Below are positions 16,420-26,427 of a DNA stretch of 64,000 bases, one piece after another. The stretch is from Trichomonas vaginalis G3 (Eukaryota > Parabasalia > Trichomonadida > Trichomonadidae), in contig NC_067204.1 of assembly GCF_026262505.1 (NCBI RefSeq), positions 2,575,797 to 2,639,796 on the forward strand, in the 5' to 3' direction. How positions within the stretch are numbered: the stretch's first letter is position 1; every line of letters starts with the position of its first letter. The notes under the pieces are model-generated. The model was given only the letters and a program-made list of their open reading frames with translations, did no database searches and was not told the origin of the DNA. The position numbers and the translations under genes are program-made.

Positions 16420-17295
16420 TCAAGCTTGACTTTTTACAATTTGAACTTTGTTCGCGTAGATATGAATTCTGAAAGAAGTATGAGGGTCTTGTATGACTTT
16501 GTACTTCTCCCATAGTTCATATCTGTCAAACTTACCTGCCATGGACTCTTTCATAAGTTCCATGAAATCGTCTTCGGACAATCTGGGGAAAAGTATAATG
16601 TCAGTAAGTATTCTTTTAACATCCTTACTTAAACTCTTTGCTGTCTGTACACAAATGACAACTGAGATGTTAAAGTGCCTAAGTTTCTTAAGAATTCGAC
16701 ACATATCTTGTTCTCTGTTCTTTAACAAAGGATGAGAAGCAAAGTCATCTAAGATAAGAAGACATCTATGAGGGTATGTCTTCCAATCGTAAGATTGCAA
16801 TTTCTTCGAAATGTATTCTATCTCTTTCTGTTTGTTTCTGAAGTGTTTCTTCTCTAATATTCTCTGCATTTCCTCATTTGGGTCTTTAAACTTAGAATTT
16901 ATATACTCATTTATAGCATTATACTTCAAAACTCTTCTTTGGTACTTCTTTATCCAATCTAACAACTCAGAGTCTTTTATACATACTAACTTAGACTTCT
17001 TTATAATATCTTTGAACGAATTGACGGTTTGGTCAAATTGACCAGAAGTACTACAAATGACAACTAACTCATAGAATGGGTTCTTCTCATCTAGTTCTTG
17101 TTGTTGTGCAGCCATTTTAAGATAAGTGAAAGTCTTACCCGACCCAGGTGGTGCAATTAGACCTGTTATACCATTCTGAGCAAATAAGAACTTGTCATGT
17201 ATAGGTTTTATCTGAGCATTTTCTAACTTCCTCTTGTTCTTGTTTAAAACATTCTCAAATTTTTTGTCAATGTCAGCAAACTTTTTTTCTAACAT
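16420..17295 (-). CDS. Packaging ATPase (A32/FtsK-HerA type)
   Basis: The 291-residue protein has a Walker A motif APPGSGKTFT near residues 47-56, Walker B LLILDDF near 179-185, and a downstream ISVVICVQTAKSL segment suited to the sensor Gln. This is the arrangement of the genome-packaging ATPases of Polintons, virophages and large DNA viruses, which pump DNA into the capsid. The frame is fully open, unlike the nearby capsid gene. It starts 35 bp from the divergent broken gene at 17331. Confidence 0.85.
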   Translation of the reverse strand: MLEKKFADIDKKFENVLNKNKRKLENAQIKPIHDKFLFAQNGITGLIAPPGSGKTFTYLKMAAQQQELDEKNPFYELVVICSTSGQFDQTVNSFKDIIKKSKLVCIKDSELLDWIKKYQRRVLKYNAINEYINSKFKDPNEEMQRILEKKHFRNKQKEIEYISKKLQSYDWKTYPHRCLLILDDFASHPLLKNREQDMCRILKKLRHFNISVVICVQTAKSLSKDVKRILTDIILFPRLSEDDFMELMKESMAGKFDRYELWEKYKVIQDPHTSFRIHIYANKVQIVKSQA

Positions 17296-17330
17296 TTTTT
17301 AGAAAAATTAAAATTTTTATCTTTTAGAAA

Positions 17331-17783
17331 ATGTCTAGCGATTTCGCTATCTATATTCGAGACAAGCTTTTCGACAGCAAAACATCTGTCGACCATAAAA
17401 TCTTACATAGTGTAAACAAGAAAGGGAATTTGTTCTAAAGTTCTGTTTCTGGGAATATGACAAGAACCATAAAACATTAAGCAGAGAAGTCTTAAAATTT
17501 GTCAATGACAGACTTGTTGACAGAGATGACGCCTCTTGGAGAGATGAAGTCCAACAAAACTTCTTAGAATGCAAAGAAGACACATGCGCTGTTCTTGAAG
17601 ATGAAATAGAAAACAGAATAGAAGAGCTATTAAAGGACAAAGAACTTTTACATAAATATAGTTGCGCCAAATTTGACATAACTCCACCAGAAAAGAAGAA
17701 GAAAGAAAAAGAAAGAAAAGAAAGTAGAAGAAGAGAAGAAAGAACCTGAACCAGTTCCAGAGAAAAAGAAATTTGACATGTAA
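17331..17783 (+). pseudogene. Charged coiled-coil protein, two frameshifts
   Basis: An ATG after the core leader TTTTTATCTTTTAGAAA begins MSSDFAIYIRDKLFDSK. The frame breaks near 17425-17435, continues in another frame through a Glu/Lys-rich helical region (CFWEYDKNHKTLSREVLKF, ENRIEELLKDKELLHKY), and breaks again in a purine-rich Lys/Glu stretch near 17725. It ends EKKKFDM at 17783. Full length about 150 residues. Family unknown. Confidence 0.6.
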
Positions 17784-17799
17784 AAATAAAATTTTATTT

Positions 17800-18218
17800 T
17801 TAGAACATTTCTGGGTCAATGTCAATGTTCTCTTCCTCTTTAGGAGCAAACACTGGCTTAGACTCTAAAATCTTTTTACCCAATTTACCTTGAACTTTCA
17901 ACTATCTTAGACTCATAATATTCATAGTCGTCTGCTTTCTTTGGTTCATAAGGTATAACAAGTTTGTATGCTTTGCCTTCTTTAAGGTTTGAACCTTCTG
18001 TCAAAACTTTCTTTGACTGCTAACAAACCTTCTATGTCTAAGTCTTCAAATTTCGCACCATTTTTAGTCACAATAGCAAACTTAACTGGTTCGATGTTCC
18101 AAACTTTGCTGAATGAAGACTTTTCAAAATGGTAGAAGTAAACATTCAAATATGTGAATGGGTCTAGTTCTTCTTTAAGTCCTGACATGTACTTGTTTAC
18201 TGAGATGAATTTTGCCAT
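17800..18218 (-). pseudogene. Maverick hypothetical protein, two frameshifts
   Basis: The gene begins MAKFISVNKYMSG and shifts near 18000 into a frame with KLVIPYEPKKADDYEYYES. It shifts again near 17900 into a frame ending EEENIDIDPEMF at 17800. About 140 residues with mixed alpha/beta character in the first half. It is divergent from the helicase only in order, not in strand: both are on the minus strand, with the helicase upstream. Function unknown. A single-stranded-DNA-binding role is possible from its place next to the helicase, but there is no sequence evidence. Confidence 0.55.
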
Positions 18219-18255
18219 CTTTTTCTATCGGATAAAAAAATATTTTTTTTTAAAT

Positions 18256-19490
18256 TTACTCATAAAAAATTTTCTTTGTATATACACCATTCTGTACGTC
18301 TAAAAGACTTTTGACATTTGCCAAGAATGTTCGTTTAGACGCTGTCATATAACCATATTCTTGACAATATTGTTTATACGAATCGTACAATGACCTTTCA
18401 TCTAAAACACTCAAAGTCAGTTTCATCTATGAACAGTTCATATACACTCTTGTTTGCTTCTAACAATGTTTGTCTCTCTTCGGTATGTGGAATTTGTCTT
18501 GGATTGAACTTGAAATATCTAATGTCATAAAATATGAGAACAAGTGGTTGTAAAAGTCAGATGTCAAAGTTTCTGCTAAGTCGTCAAAATATTCTGTATC
18601 TTGCATATGAGAATCTGACGTTCTGACAACTACATATCTTCTGTCAGAACTTTCTAACTTCATCGGAACAGCATTGTTTGAAACCATAATGAAGTTTGCA
18701 ACATTTTCACAAACTCTTTGGTCTTTATATTTCTTTCAACAACTCCAACTTTGTCTGTTATAAGACTCTTCAAAGCATCTGAGTTCAAAACTTTTGTTGT
18801 ATCTATACTTTGAAGTTCGTTACATACTATAAGTTTCATATTCTCTATTGAGGAGTTAAACTTGCCACAGATGTTTTCTAAGTTTGTCATATTCGGATTC
18901 GAATAACCTTCTAACAGTTTGCACAAAATATCTGTAAAGAATGTGTTCTTACCAGTTCCTTGTTTTCCAATTATAATGAGAGCAGTTTCATTTTTAGCAC
19001 TTGGATGTTGTAAGATGTTTGCAAACCAACATAAGATATACTCATAGACTCTTTCGTTTCCATTGCATATAATTTCTTTGACATGGTCTAACCAAGCTTC
19101 TATAATATTTTCTTTCCATTCTACTTGTTCATATTTATATCCAGTGAAGATAGAATAGAAGTTTGGAGAAGGTGTATAGAACTTTATACCTCGAACTGAA
19201 AAATCTTCTAACTTTGACAATAAGATATCCCAAGCATCTAACATCTTCATGCCAACTTGTACGACTTTTATTTTCTTAAGTTTCTGTCTACATTCTTGTT
19301 CTGAAACTATTGTTGCTCTTGGTTTGTTAAAGACAACATCCCATTCTTTCATAACATAACATTCTGGGGCAGAGTCGACATAAATGACTAAACGTTTCAA
19401 ATTCTCGACTGCTTTGTTATAGTCTCGAAATGGACACATATTTCTGAATGCTTGGAAGTCATAAAAATCTGAAACATCTATTCTGTACAT
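18256..19490 (-). pseudogene. SF3 helicase (D5-like), frameshifted
   Basis: The first 276 codons are open and contain Walker A IIGKQGTGKNTF near residues 172-183, the SF3 Walker B with NE (LIVCNELQS) near 220, and the following GVVERNIKTK region. Three single-base shifts (near 18690, 18475 and 18405) scatter the sensor region (MVSNNAVPM, SSDRRYVVV) and the C-terminal domain, which ends at 18256, over other frames. The N-terminal ~150 residues hold no primase motif that I can identify. Such helicases unwind DNA during replication of virophages and some Polinton-like viruses. Beside polymerase B it would complete a replisome. Confidence 0.82.
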
Positions 19491-19519
19491 TTTTATAAAA
19501 ATAAAAAAAAATATTTTTT

Positions 19520-20200
19520 TTATTCTTGACTTTGTTGTTGCATTTGTTGCATTTGTTGTTCTTGAGCTATTTGTTGTTGAAGTTGTTCTTGTAATACAAT
19601 ACTTTCACCAGTTGCATCTTCCAATTCGAAACTTTCTGCCGTCATTGACAAATACATAGGACATAAAAGTTTTACAGGAACAAAGTTTGCGTCAACTAAT
19701 GTCAACGTTATACTTGCCAAAGTGTTTGAGTTCACTAAGGTTGAAAATTCTGCATTCGAATGAACAATAGGCAAACCAGCAGAGAAAGTATTGTTTATAC
19801 GCATAAGTATCTTTTGGTCATAATAGTTTCTGTCGACATTCGAATAACACTTTGAACCTAAGTTTGAAACAATATATAAGATTGGTGTGCTTAATGTCAA
19901 TGGAATAGACATTCCTTGTATGACACCTTTTCCTGTTATAGGAAACTGTTGGTAGTAAAAACCAGAAATAAGTTTTGTATTATAGCTCATATCGTTTATA
20001 GTAAACTCAGTCGGACATCCAAACATAATGAAACCTGCTCTAGTTGCAGCACATGTTACACCCGTACTTAAAGTATTAAATAAGTCAACAAAACCTGTTG
20101 GTGGTATATCTGAGTAAGTATCTTCAAAGGAGTATTTTTTACCATTCACAACAATAAAGTCTTCTGGTGTCAAAAGAGCAAAACAGGCTTTAGTCGTCAT
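19520..20200 (-). CDS. Candidate penton (single jelly-roll minor capsid) protein
   Basis: The 226-residue frame is open. The pattern of short beta strands, with MTTKACFALL at the N-terminus and SITLTLVDANFVPVKLLCPM near residues 165-185, resembles the penton proteins of Polintons and virophages. The last 30 residues are almost pure Gln and Met (QMQQMQQQ). It lies in the morphogenesis part of the element, between helicase and the broken major capsid gene. The family call is structural pattern recognition and would need profile or structure comparison. Confidence 0.5.
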   Translation of the reverse strand: MTTKACFALLTPEDFIVVNGKKYSFEDTYSDIPPTGFVDLFNTLSTGVTCAATRAGFIMFGCPTEFTINDMSYNTKLISGFYYQQFPITGKGVIQGMSIPLTLSTPILYIVSNLGSKCYSNVDRNYYDQKILMRINNTFSAGLPIVHSNAEFSTLVNSNTLASITLTLVDANFVPVKLLCPMYLSMTAESFELEDATGESIVLQEQLQQQIAQEQQMQQMQQQSQE

Positions 20201-20205
20201 TGTGT

Positions 20206-20316
20206 TTAAGTTAGTTTACAATACCGTCCTTGAGGACTTTGTAAGTTTGTTGTTATAGAATTATATGACTCAGGGTTTTTAGTCGTAATAGTATAAACCA
20301 TTATATCTTCTGCCAT
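20206..20316 (-). CDS. Very short ORF, 36 aa
   Basis: The ORF begins MAEDIMVYTITTKNPES and ends GRYCKLT just upstream of the penton candidate. It may be a genuine micro-gene or a fragment of the decayed gene upstream. No homologue is known to me. Spacing (5 bp between its stop and the next start) is as tight as for other genes here. Confidence 0.35.
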   Translation of the reverse strand: MAEDIMVYTITTKNPESYNSITTNLQSPQGRYCKLT

Positions 20317-20362
20317 TACTTAGCAAATAAATTTTAATGAAATGTTGTGGTCGTCAAATATT

Positions 20363-20591
20363 TTATGACGTCTGGGAAACTATAACTTTAAGTTCAACGT
20401 TTCACCTCCTTTCATAACGTATATCTTGTCAATGACATTATATAAACACCACAGCAACTAATGTCGGGTTCTATTTCTTGATGTTTATATCGTCTGCCTC
20501 TGTCAAAAGTTTCAATAGTTCTTTCAAAACTTCATGAGTGCAATGACATATGAGTTCACTTTTACAGGTTGTGTTCGACCAAGTTTAACAT
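20363..20591 (-). pseudogene. Small decayed Maverick gene
   Basis: An ATG overlapping the previous stop (TAATG) opens MLNLVEHN and then breaks. Coding-like pieces continue in other frames (HEVLKELLKLLTEADDINIKK, then LYNVIDKIYVMKGGETLNLK) and end at 20363. At least three shifts. Intact it would be about 75 residues. Function unknown. Confidence 0.4.
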
Positions 20592-20893
20592 TATACTAAA
20601 GCTTGACAAATCTTCTCCTGAGTTTGAAGTTTGTCTTTCAGTTGTTGGTAGTCGTTTCGAATATCTGCAACAGAACTTAAGTCTCTGCTAACTTCAGGAT
20701 ATGTTGGTTCTTTTACAGGAACAATTGTTATACCATCTTCGTCTTCGTATGGTTTCCCCACTTCAACATCTCTGTCTTTGACATTGACAATAACACTTTG
20801 ACTGTTTGTTTGAGTTGGTGAATTTAACTTCACATCTGCCACCGCCATTAAACCTTTTGAAACACTCACGCTTCTATTTTTCGGAAATGACAT
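20591..20893 (-). CDS. Maverick hypothetical protein, 100 aa
   Basis: The start is at MSFPKNRSV. The longer upstream extension of the frame crosses the divergent gene and is not used. The N-terminal part is Ser/Thr/Asn-rich with SQSVIVNVKDRDVEVG, then an acidic segment and a helical C-terminus (IRNDYQQLKDKLQTQEKICQ). The leader TTTTTATTCTAAGTAAA matches the core type and is shared back-to-back with the plus-strand gene at 20912. Function unknown. Confidence 0.6.
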   Translation of the reverse strand: MSFPKNRSVSVSKGLMAVADVKLNSPTQTNSQSVIVNVKDRDVEVGKPYEDEDGITIVPVKEPTYPEVSRDLSSVADIRNDYQQLKDKLQTQEKICQALV

Positions 20894-20911
20894 TTTACTT
20901 AGAATAAAAAG

Positions 20912-21230
20912 ATGGACGTATTCGATATCTCTTCGAATTGAAGCAGAACAAAGTTTACACACACAAACAATACAAATACATTGACAGAATAGTTCTTTAT
21001 ACAAACAATGGTAAATGTTATAGAATAGCAGTCTTTGCTGAACCAAAATATTTCATAAAGCAAAGAAAGTTGGTATAACTGAAATGGTGAAAGTTCTTGA
21101 CGTTGACAAAAATATAACAACAAAACTTACAGATATTTCTAAAGGTAAGTTTATATTACAATATTATGTCAAAACTGGCGTACTGTCAATATTTGACGGA
21201 GAGAAGTCAGTTCAAAGAACAACTTACTGA
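20912..21230 (+). pseudogene. Small Maverick protein, frameshifted
   Basis: The gene starts MDV and almost at once needs another frame (LFELKQNKVYTHKQYKYID, IVLYTNNGKCYRIAVF). It then shifts again near 21058 to KAKKVGITEMVKVLDVDKN and ends QRTTY at 21230. About 106 residues, beta-rich. Its stop overlaps the stop of the convergent capsid gene by a few bases. Function unknown. Confidence 0.55.
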
Positions 21231-22811
21231 CCTGCTGCCAAAATCTGCTCGATGGAAGCTGTCGTTTGCCAATTCTGAGGAGCCCCAGCAGGTTTCATCG
21301 AACGAATCTTCAAAAGAGCATCTTCCGTGAAAAGTGCTATTGGTTTTGTAAACTTCTTTGCTCTCATTCATCTGGACCGTCTCTGTCACCAGTATATTGT
21401 ATTTGTACAGTACCAACAGTTGAAATACCACCCATAAAGTCTTCTGAGTCAGCAAATGGAATGCCAAGCCAAAAGTTTGAACGGTCTCCATTTGTATATT
21501 GATTTTTTGACCTCCTGTATGAGTCCATACTTTCACATATGGCATAATAGAACTTTGCATTTCAGGGTTAATGTTGTTGTGAAGTTGTTGTTAAAGTTCA
21601 TAGCATCTAATGTCAAGTTGTATGACCTCATATCCTCAACTGTAGAATATTCTTCTCTTGGATAATATTTGCCATCTATGTTTATATGATATTTAATACC
21701 GGGTTGTAGAAACAAGAATAGTCATTTATTAGTTCGTCTGAACAGTACAAACATAGTATCTGCATGTTCATTCAGTTGTTAAAGCAATATCTGTTCTTGC
21801 CACCTGGGTCAGCACTTGGTTTCCAACTTCACCTGAAAGTCTTTGACAGATTTGTGTATAGGGAAACATAAGTGGAACTGCAATATATTTGGCAGCTAAA
21901 GCATTTGAAATATCTGGTCCAACATATAGACGCAAGTCTGCTTCTATTCTCTTGCATTCAAATTTTTCGCATGTGAACTTAACTGGTCCCAAGCATCTCC
22001 AGCAGCATTGAAATAATAGTTTACTTCATTGTTGAAGTTTGAAGAAACCAAAGTCTAAGTCAACTTTGTCTTTGCAAAATTCGGCGAATGATGTTTGATT
22101 TTCCCTTTACGTCTGTAATAGTGAATGGGTCTTGTGTTGGTGCAATGACTAAGTTATTTTTGCTTGGAGTAAGTTCGATAGAAATTTTCCTGCCCAGTTT
22201 GGCAAGTATCTTAAAAACCTGAGATGAGGAAAGATGACAAAGGAACTCTAAGTTTCAGTTTTACTTTGTTAGCTGCTCTGAAGTTTGTCCAGAAAGGTTA
22301 ACATAAACTCCTGAACGTTAGGTCAAGTCTTCTTATTTTCTCAATATTTGCATACTGGTCTGTTTGTTCTCTAGCTTTGGTTGTACTGAGTTTCTTCAAA
22401 GCGAACCATTCATAGTTTGCCCATGTTACTGTTTGAACTAAGTCAGAGTTAGAATATATCTTATATCCCATGAAAACTTCTGGAGCATATTGTATCCGAC
22501 ATAGAAAATTCCATTGCAACCTTTCTTGTCAGACAACTTGGCAGAAGGTTTTATTTCAATGTCTTGTTCCACGTATAAGAATGAGTTGTCAATAGAAATA
22601 ATATGAAACCTGTCGCAAGCAATATCTACTGTTGTTGAAAACCTTCTCCAAACTCACCTACGTTTCCATAAGAAACAGCAGTTGTATATTCGTAAGTTCC
22701 AGAACTATTTCTGACCTTCTAATGCATTGTCGCATTCGTTATACCATTCGGAAACATTTCCGTTCATGCATCCAAAACTGTTGGCGTTATATTCTGAGCG
22801 CTACATTTCAT
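21224..22811 (-). pseudogene. Candidate double jelly-roll major capsid protein, heavily frameshifted
   Basis: Coding-like segments in all three minus frames run from a start at 22811 (MKCSAQNITPTVLDA) to a stop at 21224 (ending IEQILAAGQ), for about 529 residues. Typical pieces are RFHIISIDNSFLYVEQDIE, YAPEVFMGYKIYSNSDLV, AKYIAVPLMFPYTQI, KYHINIDGKYYPREEY and NFWLGIPFADSEDFMGG. This length, position and the hydrophobic/aromatic pattern fit the major capsid proteins of Polintons and virophages. I count at least seven frame changes, so no full capsid protein can be made from this copy unless the sequence is in error. Confidence 0.6.
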
Positions 22812-22844
22812 ATGGGTAAAAATATAGAATAGTTGATTTATGTG

Positions 22845-23398
22845 TCATAATAGAACCCACTCGACCAATTTACTTCTTCCTGACTGAGTTTTAACTCTTC
22901 TTTTTCCTTCATTGCCACTACTTTCACTAGATGAAGTTACTTCTTCACTACTTTCACTTTGTTCTACTCTTCTCTTCTTTGGTGTCGCTTTTGTAACTTG
23001 CCCTCTGCTTCAAGTGTTGCATCTTTGCCTCATGTTCACCTAGTATGTTGTAAATTTCCCATGTCCTTTTTGCCTTTGGGCTCTGGTCGCCCATCTCAGG
23101 TAACCTATATCCTAGAAAGATTTTGTCATAGTTTGTATTTGAGTCTTCGCGTATTGTTGCATGACTCTTTCCTGAGTTTCCGGTTCAAGCTCTTCAAATA
23201 GAGCTTGTCCATATGGAATAGCTCGTTTCCAAATATATGTTTTGTAGCCATTCTTTTCTTTCCATGTTACAATAATATCTTTTGTGAATGGAAAGCTTTT
23301 ACCCAATGTTTCAGTCTTGCGTCATTTATTTCTGTAGTTGGTTTTATTTTGTCAAGGAACATGTTTTTCAATACTAACATTTCATTTGTACTGTCCAT
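22845..23398 (-). pseudogene. Maverick protein with nuclear-localisation-like tail, frameshifted
   Basis: The gene starts MDSTNEMLVLKNMFLDKIKP, overlapping the end of the previous gene by 17 bp, and passes through three frame changes. The pieces include IIVTWKEKNGYKTYIWKRAI, a helical ELEPETQERVMQQYAKTQ segment, and IFLGYRLPEMGDQSPKAKRT. The C-terminal part has TPKKRRVEQ, a classical monopartite nuclear localisation signal pattern, then a Ser/Glu-rich stretch. It ends at 22845. About 184 residues. Function unknown. Confidence 0.55.
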
Positions 23399-26165
23399 TT
23401 AGTTTTCTTAAATATTCATCCCTTCTCAGTTCATTGTCTGCAAAGTAAGTTTTTATGACATTTTGTAAACTTTCGTTTGCAAGGTCATGTACAATAGGTT
23501 CTCTTCCTTCTATCTCCCTAACTTTCTTTCTAAACTCTTCACCAAATATACCATCTCTATGTTCTGTGTAGTTCTTTGAGATAAATGTTCTAGAACGTCA
23601 GGTGTTATATTTCCATCAGCCATGTTCATTTCATACTGGTCCAAAATATCTGCATGTTTCATATCTTTCAATGGCATTAAAGCCGCGCTGAAAATACCAG
23701 CTATATCTGTTCACCATTCACTTCCATTGCGTCTACAACTTCTTGGAATTGTGGTTGTAAGTTTATGAACCACCTATCCGGATTAGCTTATGACCCCATC
23801 TCATTGTATTCCATAGTCTGCAGAAACAAAAGTAGTTTTTCCATATTGTTAGGTTCTGAATGAACTTTAAACAATGTTTCATTTCTATATGTTTTGTTGA
23901 AATTTAACCTTTTATTTTCACCGAGTCAGCCAAAGATTGAACGTTATATGGTCGTAAGTAAAAAGATTGTTGTATTTGCGTACATTTTTTTCAGTACTTC
24001 CATTCTATGCTGAATATTTCATCTGATGTTGGAGTCTTTTGTATGTCGCGAACATTTTTCGATATTCTTCTACTATGTCAGCTGAATTTTTTTAGACTCT
24101 TGGAAAGATTCCATATTCTCCGCATACTCTTGTTGAGGGTCAAGATTTTTCGGCTGTTCCAAATCTTCATCTAGTTCTGTGAAGTTAGTTTCCAAAGGAG
24201 GGACTTGTTCGTTTCCTTCTGGCTCTTTTAGCTGTTGTTGCTGAACTATTTCTTCCATGTCTGGTTGTATCTGAACTTCTTCCTGTGGAGTTTCTTGTAC
24301 CTCATCTGCTGGCATTTCATATATTCCGAGACCGTTTTTAACAAGTTCCCTATTTAAGCCATCCGCATTCATAACCCTTTCTTCTTTCGTTCCGTCTCTA
24401 TTTTTTACGCGTTTCATGAAGATAGTTGAATTATCATTTATCTCTGACACCAAATATCTCGGAGTAAATTCATTCATGTCATTTGGATGATATGCTATTA
24501 AATCATATCCCTTAGCGAGCTTGTATTTTCCAGGTTTGAAATTATATCCCATTTGGTGCTGAACCATAAAGCTAAATAGGTTCGGGTCAGTATTTCCTTC
24601 CTTGAACTTTCTAATAGCTTCTTTATATCTGTCACTAAAGTCAAGAGTATCTGGGTAACCATAATTTTCCTTAAGCATTTTTAAGAATTCTTGGTTTCCT
24701 TGTTCTCTACTTCTTTTATGTCCTTGCTCTGTTTGTGGTTGTTGCTGTGCAGTGTTTTGAACTGTTGGTTGTGGTGCAGTGTTTTGAACTGTTGGTTGTG
24801 CTGCAGTGTTTTGAACTGTTGGTTGTGGTGCTGGATTTTGAACTGTTGGTTGTGGTGCAGTGTTTTGAACTGTTGGTTGTTGTGTTGGTTGTTGTGTTGG
24901 TTTTGGTGCATGCCTGTGTCTGTGTCCATGTGACGATGTAAATGTTTTAGGTAGTCCTGGTGCAGGTGCTTCTCTTGGAGGGTTTGGTGGTATATAAGTT
25001 CCACCAGCTGGCACATATGTTCCATCTGCAGCATAATGTCCTACCTGACTTTTCGTTCTTAAGAAAGCATTTACTAGGTCTGTTTTGGTCTGTTGTAACT
25101 CTTTTTCTTGACTTTCCACAACAGTTGCTCTAACGGCGTCATAGGCACTTTGAACTGCCTGTCTCGTTGCTGCATCTGTTATTTTCGTCATATTTTGTGC
25201 TACTTCTCTTAACTCGTTGTCGAAACCTTCAGACTTCAGTTTCTTTCCAGATGAGAAGTCGTTCACTAGTTTCACCTTACTATGAAGAGCTTCGAAGGCG
25301 TTCTTAAAGTCAGCATTCATTAAAGCTTCATTTGAACTGTCTTCATCCGCTTGTATTTTTGTCCTTATTGACCCTATAAGTTGGGCTGCTTTAGCGTTGG
25401 CTTGGGCATCTAACCAGTCATTATTAGCTTTTATATATTCTGCGCTTTTCATTGCCTTTTGCATGGCTGCGTCGTTATTTTTACTTTCTTGTGCTAAGTT
25501 TTCATACTGTACGGTTTGGTTTTGCAACTGTAAAAGTTTTTCTGCCTTTACATTTGCTTCAACTTCTTTTTTATACTCATCGCTATCCATATATGTCTTC
25601 AGGGCTTTTTGTTTTATTTCTTCATCTTTCAGTACTTTATATTGAGTAGTATGGTTTTTCAAATTTATAACATCTTGTTCCATTTTTGCTACTTCTGCTG
25701 CTTTTCTGACACTTTTTTTGCATATTCCTCTGTACTTAGTTCTTTCAGTTGTTCTTCTTTCTTCTTTTTCTCTACGTTTAATTCATTGAGTTTCTTTGTG
25801 TGTCTGTCATATTCTAGTTTCTTTTCGTTTTCACTTATTTGTTTCTGTATGTCTATGTTTGACTTTTTGACATCTGTTATTTGATTTTTGAGTGAACTCA
25901 AATTCATTTGACTTTGAGGGTTATAAGCTGTTCCGTCTGCAGCTCCACCATAGCCTGCCATTTTCGCTAAAAGTGCCGCTCTTAAACCTCCACTCTGTGC
26001 ACCAATAACTCGGTTTAAAAGCATAGGGTTGCTTGACATTTGTTGCAACATAGTGGGGTCATTCATCATTTGTTGTTGCAACTGTTGTTGTGGTGTCAGT
26101 TTTACTATTGGATGTTTCAATGCTCCCTTCCTCTTACGTATATTCTTACGTAGCTTACGTGGCAT
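23382..26165 (-). pseudogene. Large coiled-coil Maverick protein with 9-residue repeats, frameshifted
   Basis: The start is at 26165 (MPRKLRKNIRKRKG, very basic). A first frameshift in the A run near 25705 separates the N-terminal 155 codons from a 536-codon frame. A second in the A run near 24085 leads to poorly preserved pieces down to a stop at 23382. The middle is Lys/Glu/Ala-rich coiled coil, followed by about five TVQNTAPQP repeats and a domain around KLAKGYDLIAYHPNDMN. Intact length would be about 920 residues. A core or scaffold protein is one guess, as it is the largest gene near the capsid genes. No family recognised. Confidence 0.6.
24747..24881 (-). repeat. 27-bp in-frame coding repeat
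   Basis: Five tandem 27-bp units encode TVQN(T/P)A(P/A)QP, and a QPTQQPTQQ variant follows. The period is a multiple of three and keeps the frame, so it is part of the protein and may vary in number between copies. Confidence 0.85.
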
Positions 26166-26375
26166 TTTAAGTGAAGTAAAAAACGGTTTTTGACAGATGT
26201 TTATATGACACTTTTTGTTCAGCACAAAAAACTACTCGGTCAAAGTGTTGTCAGTTTTGTAAAATAACCGTCCTATCTCATTCTATAAGGAGAAAAGGCT
26301 TCTCAAAGTATACTTCCTTGGAACGCCCGTAACTTTTCCTGTAGCGACGATAGACCCTTACTTGTCCGGACAAAG
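26166..26375. other. Maverick right subterminal non-coding region
   Basis: No gene is seen between the start of the large coiled-coil gene and the terminal repeat. It contains ATGACACTTTTTG (26202-26214), the recurrent GTGTCA/TGACAC motif, close upstream of the divergent gene. Confidence 0.5.
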
Positions 26376-26427
26376 TTATACTAAACATCTTCAGGGCTAG
26401 AGGGCACGAAGTGCCTGGAAGCCCCAC
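26376..26427 (-). repeat. Right terminal inverted repeat of Maverick copy B, inner part
   Basis: The reverse complement of the left repeat runs from TTATACTAAACATC to GCCCCAC, where it is cut by the nested element. The outer part (CCACTACC and a 17-base T run) resumes at 28319-28343. Confidence 0.88.

Noticed and set aside
17296..17330. Introns as the reason for multiple frame changes
   Set aside because: The breaks are single-base shifts with coding continuing at once in the next frame, and no trichomonad intron motifs are seen.
24681..25034. Alternative frame rich in His/Gln within the large coiled-coil gene
   Set aside because: It arises from the 27-bp repeat read out of frame.
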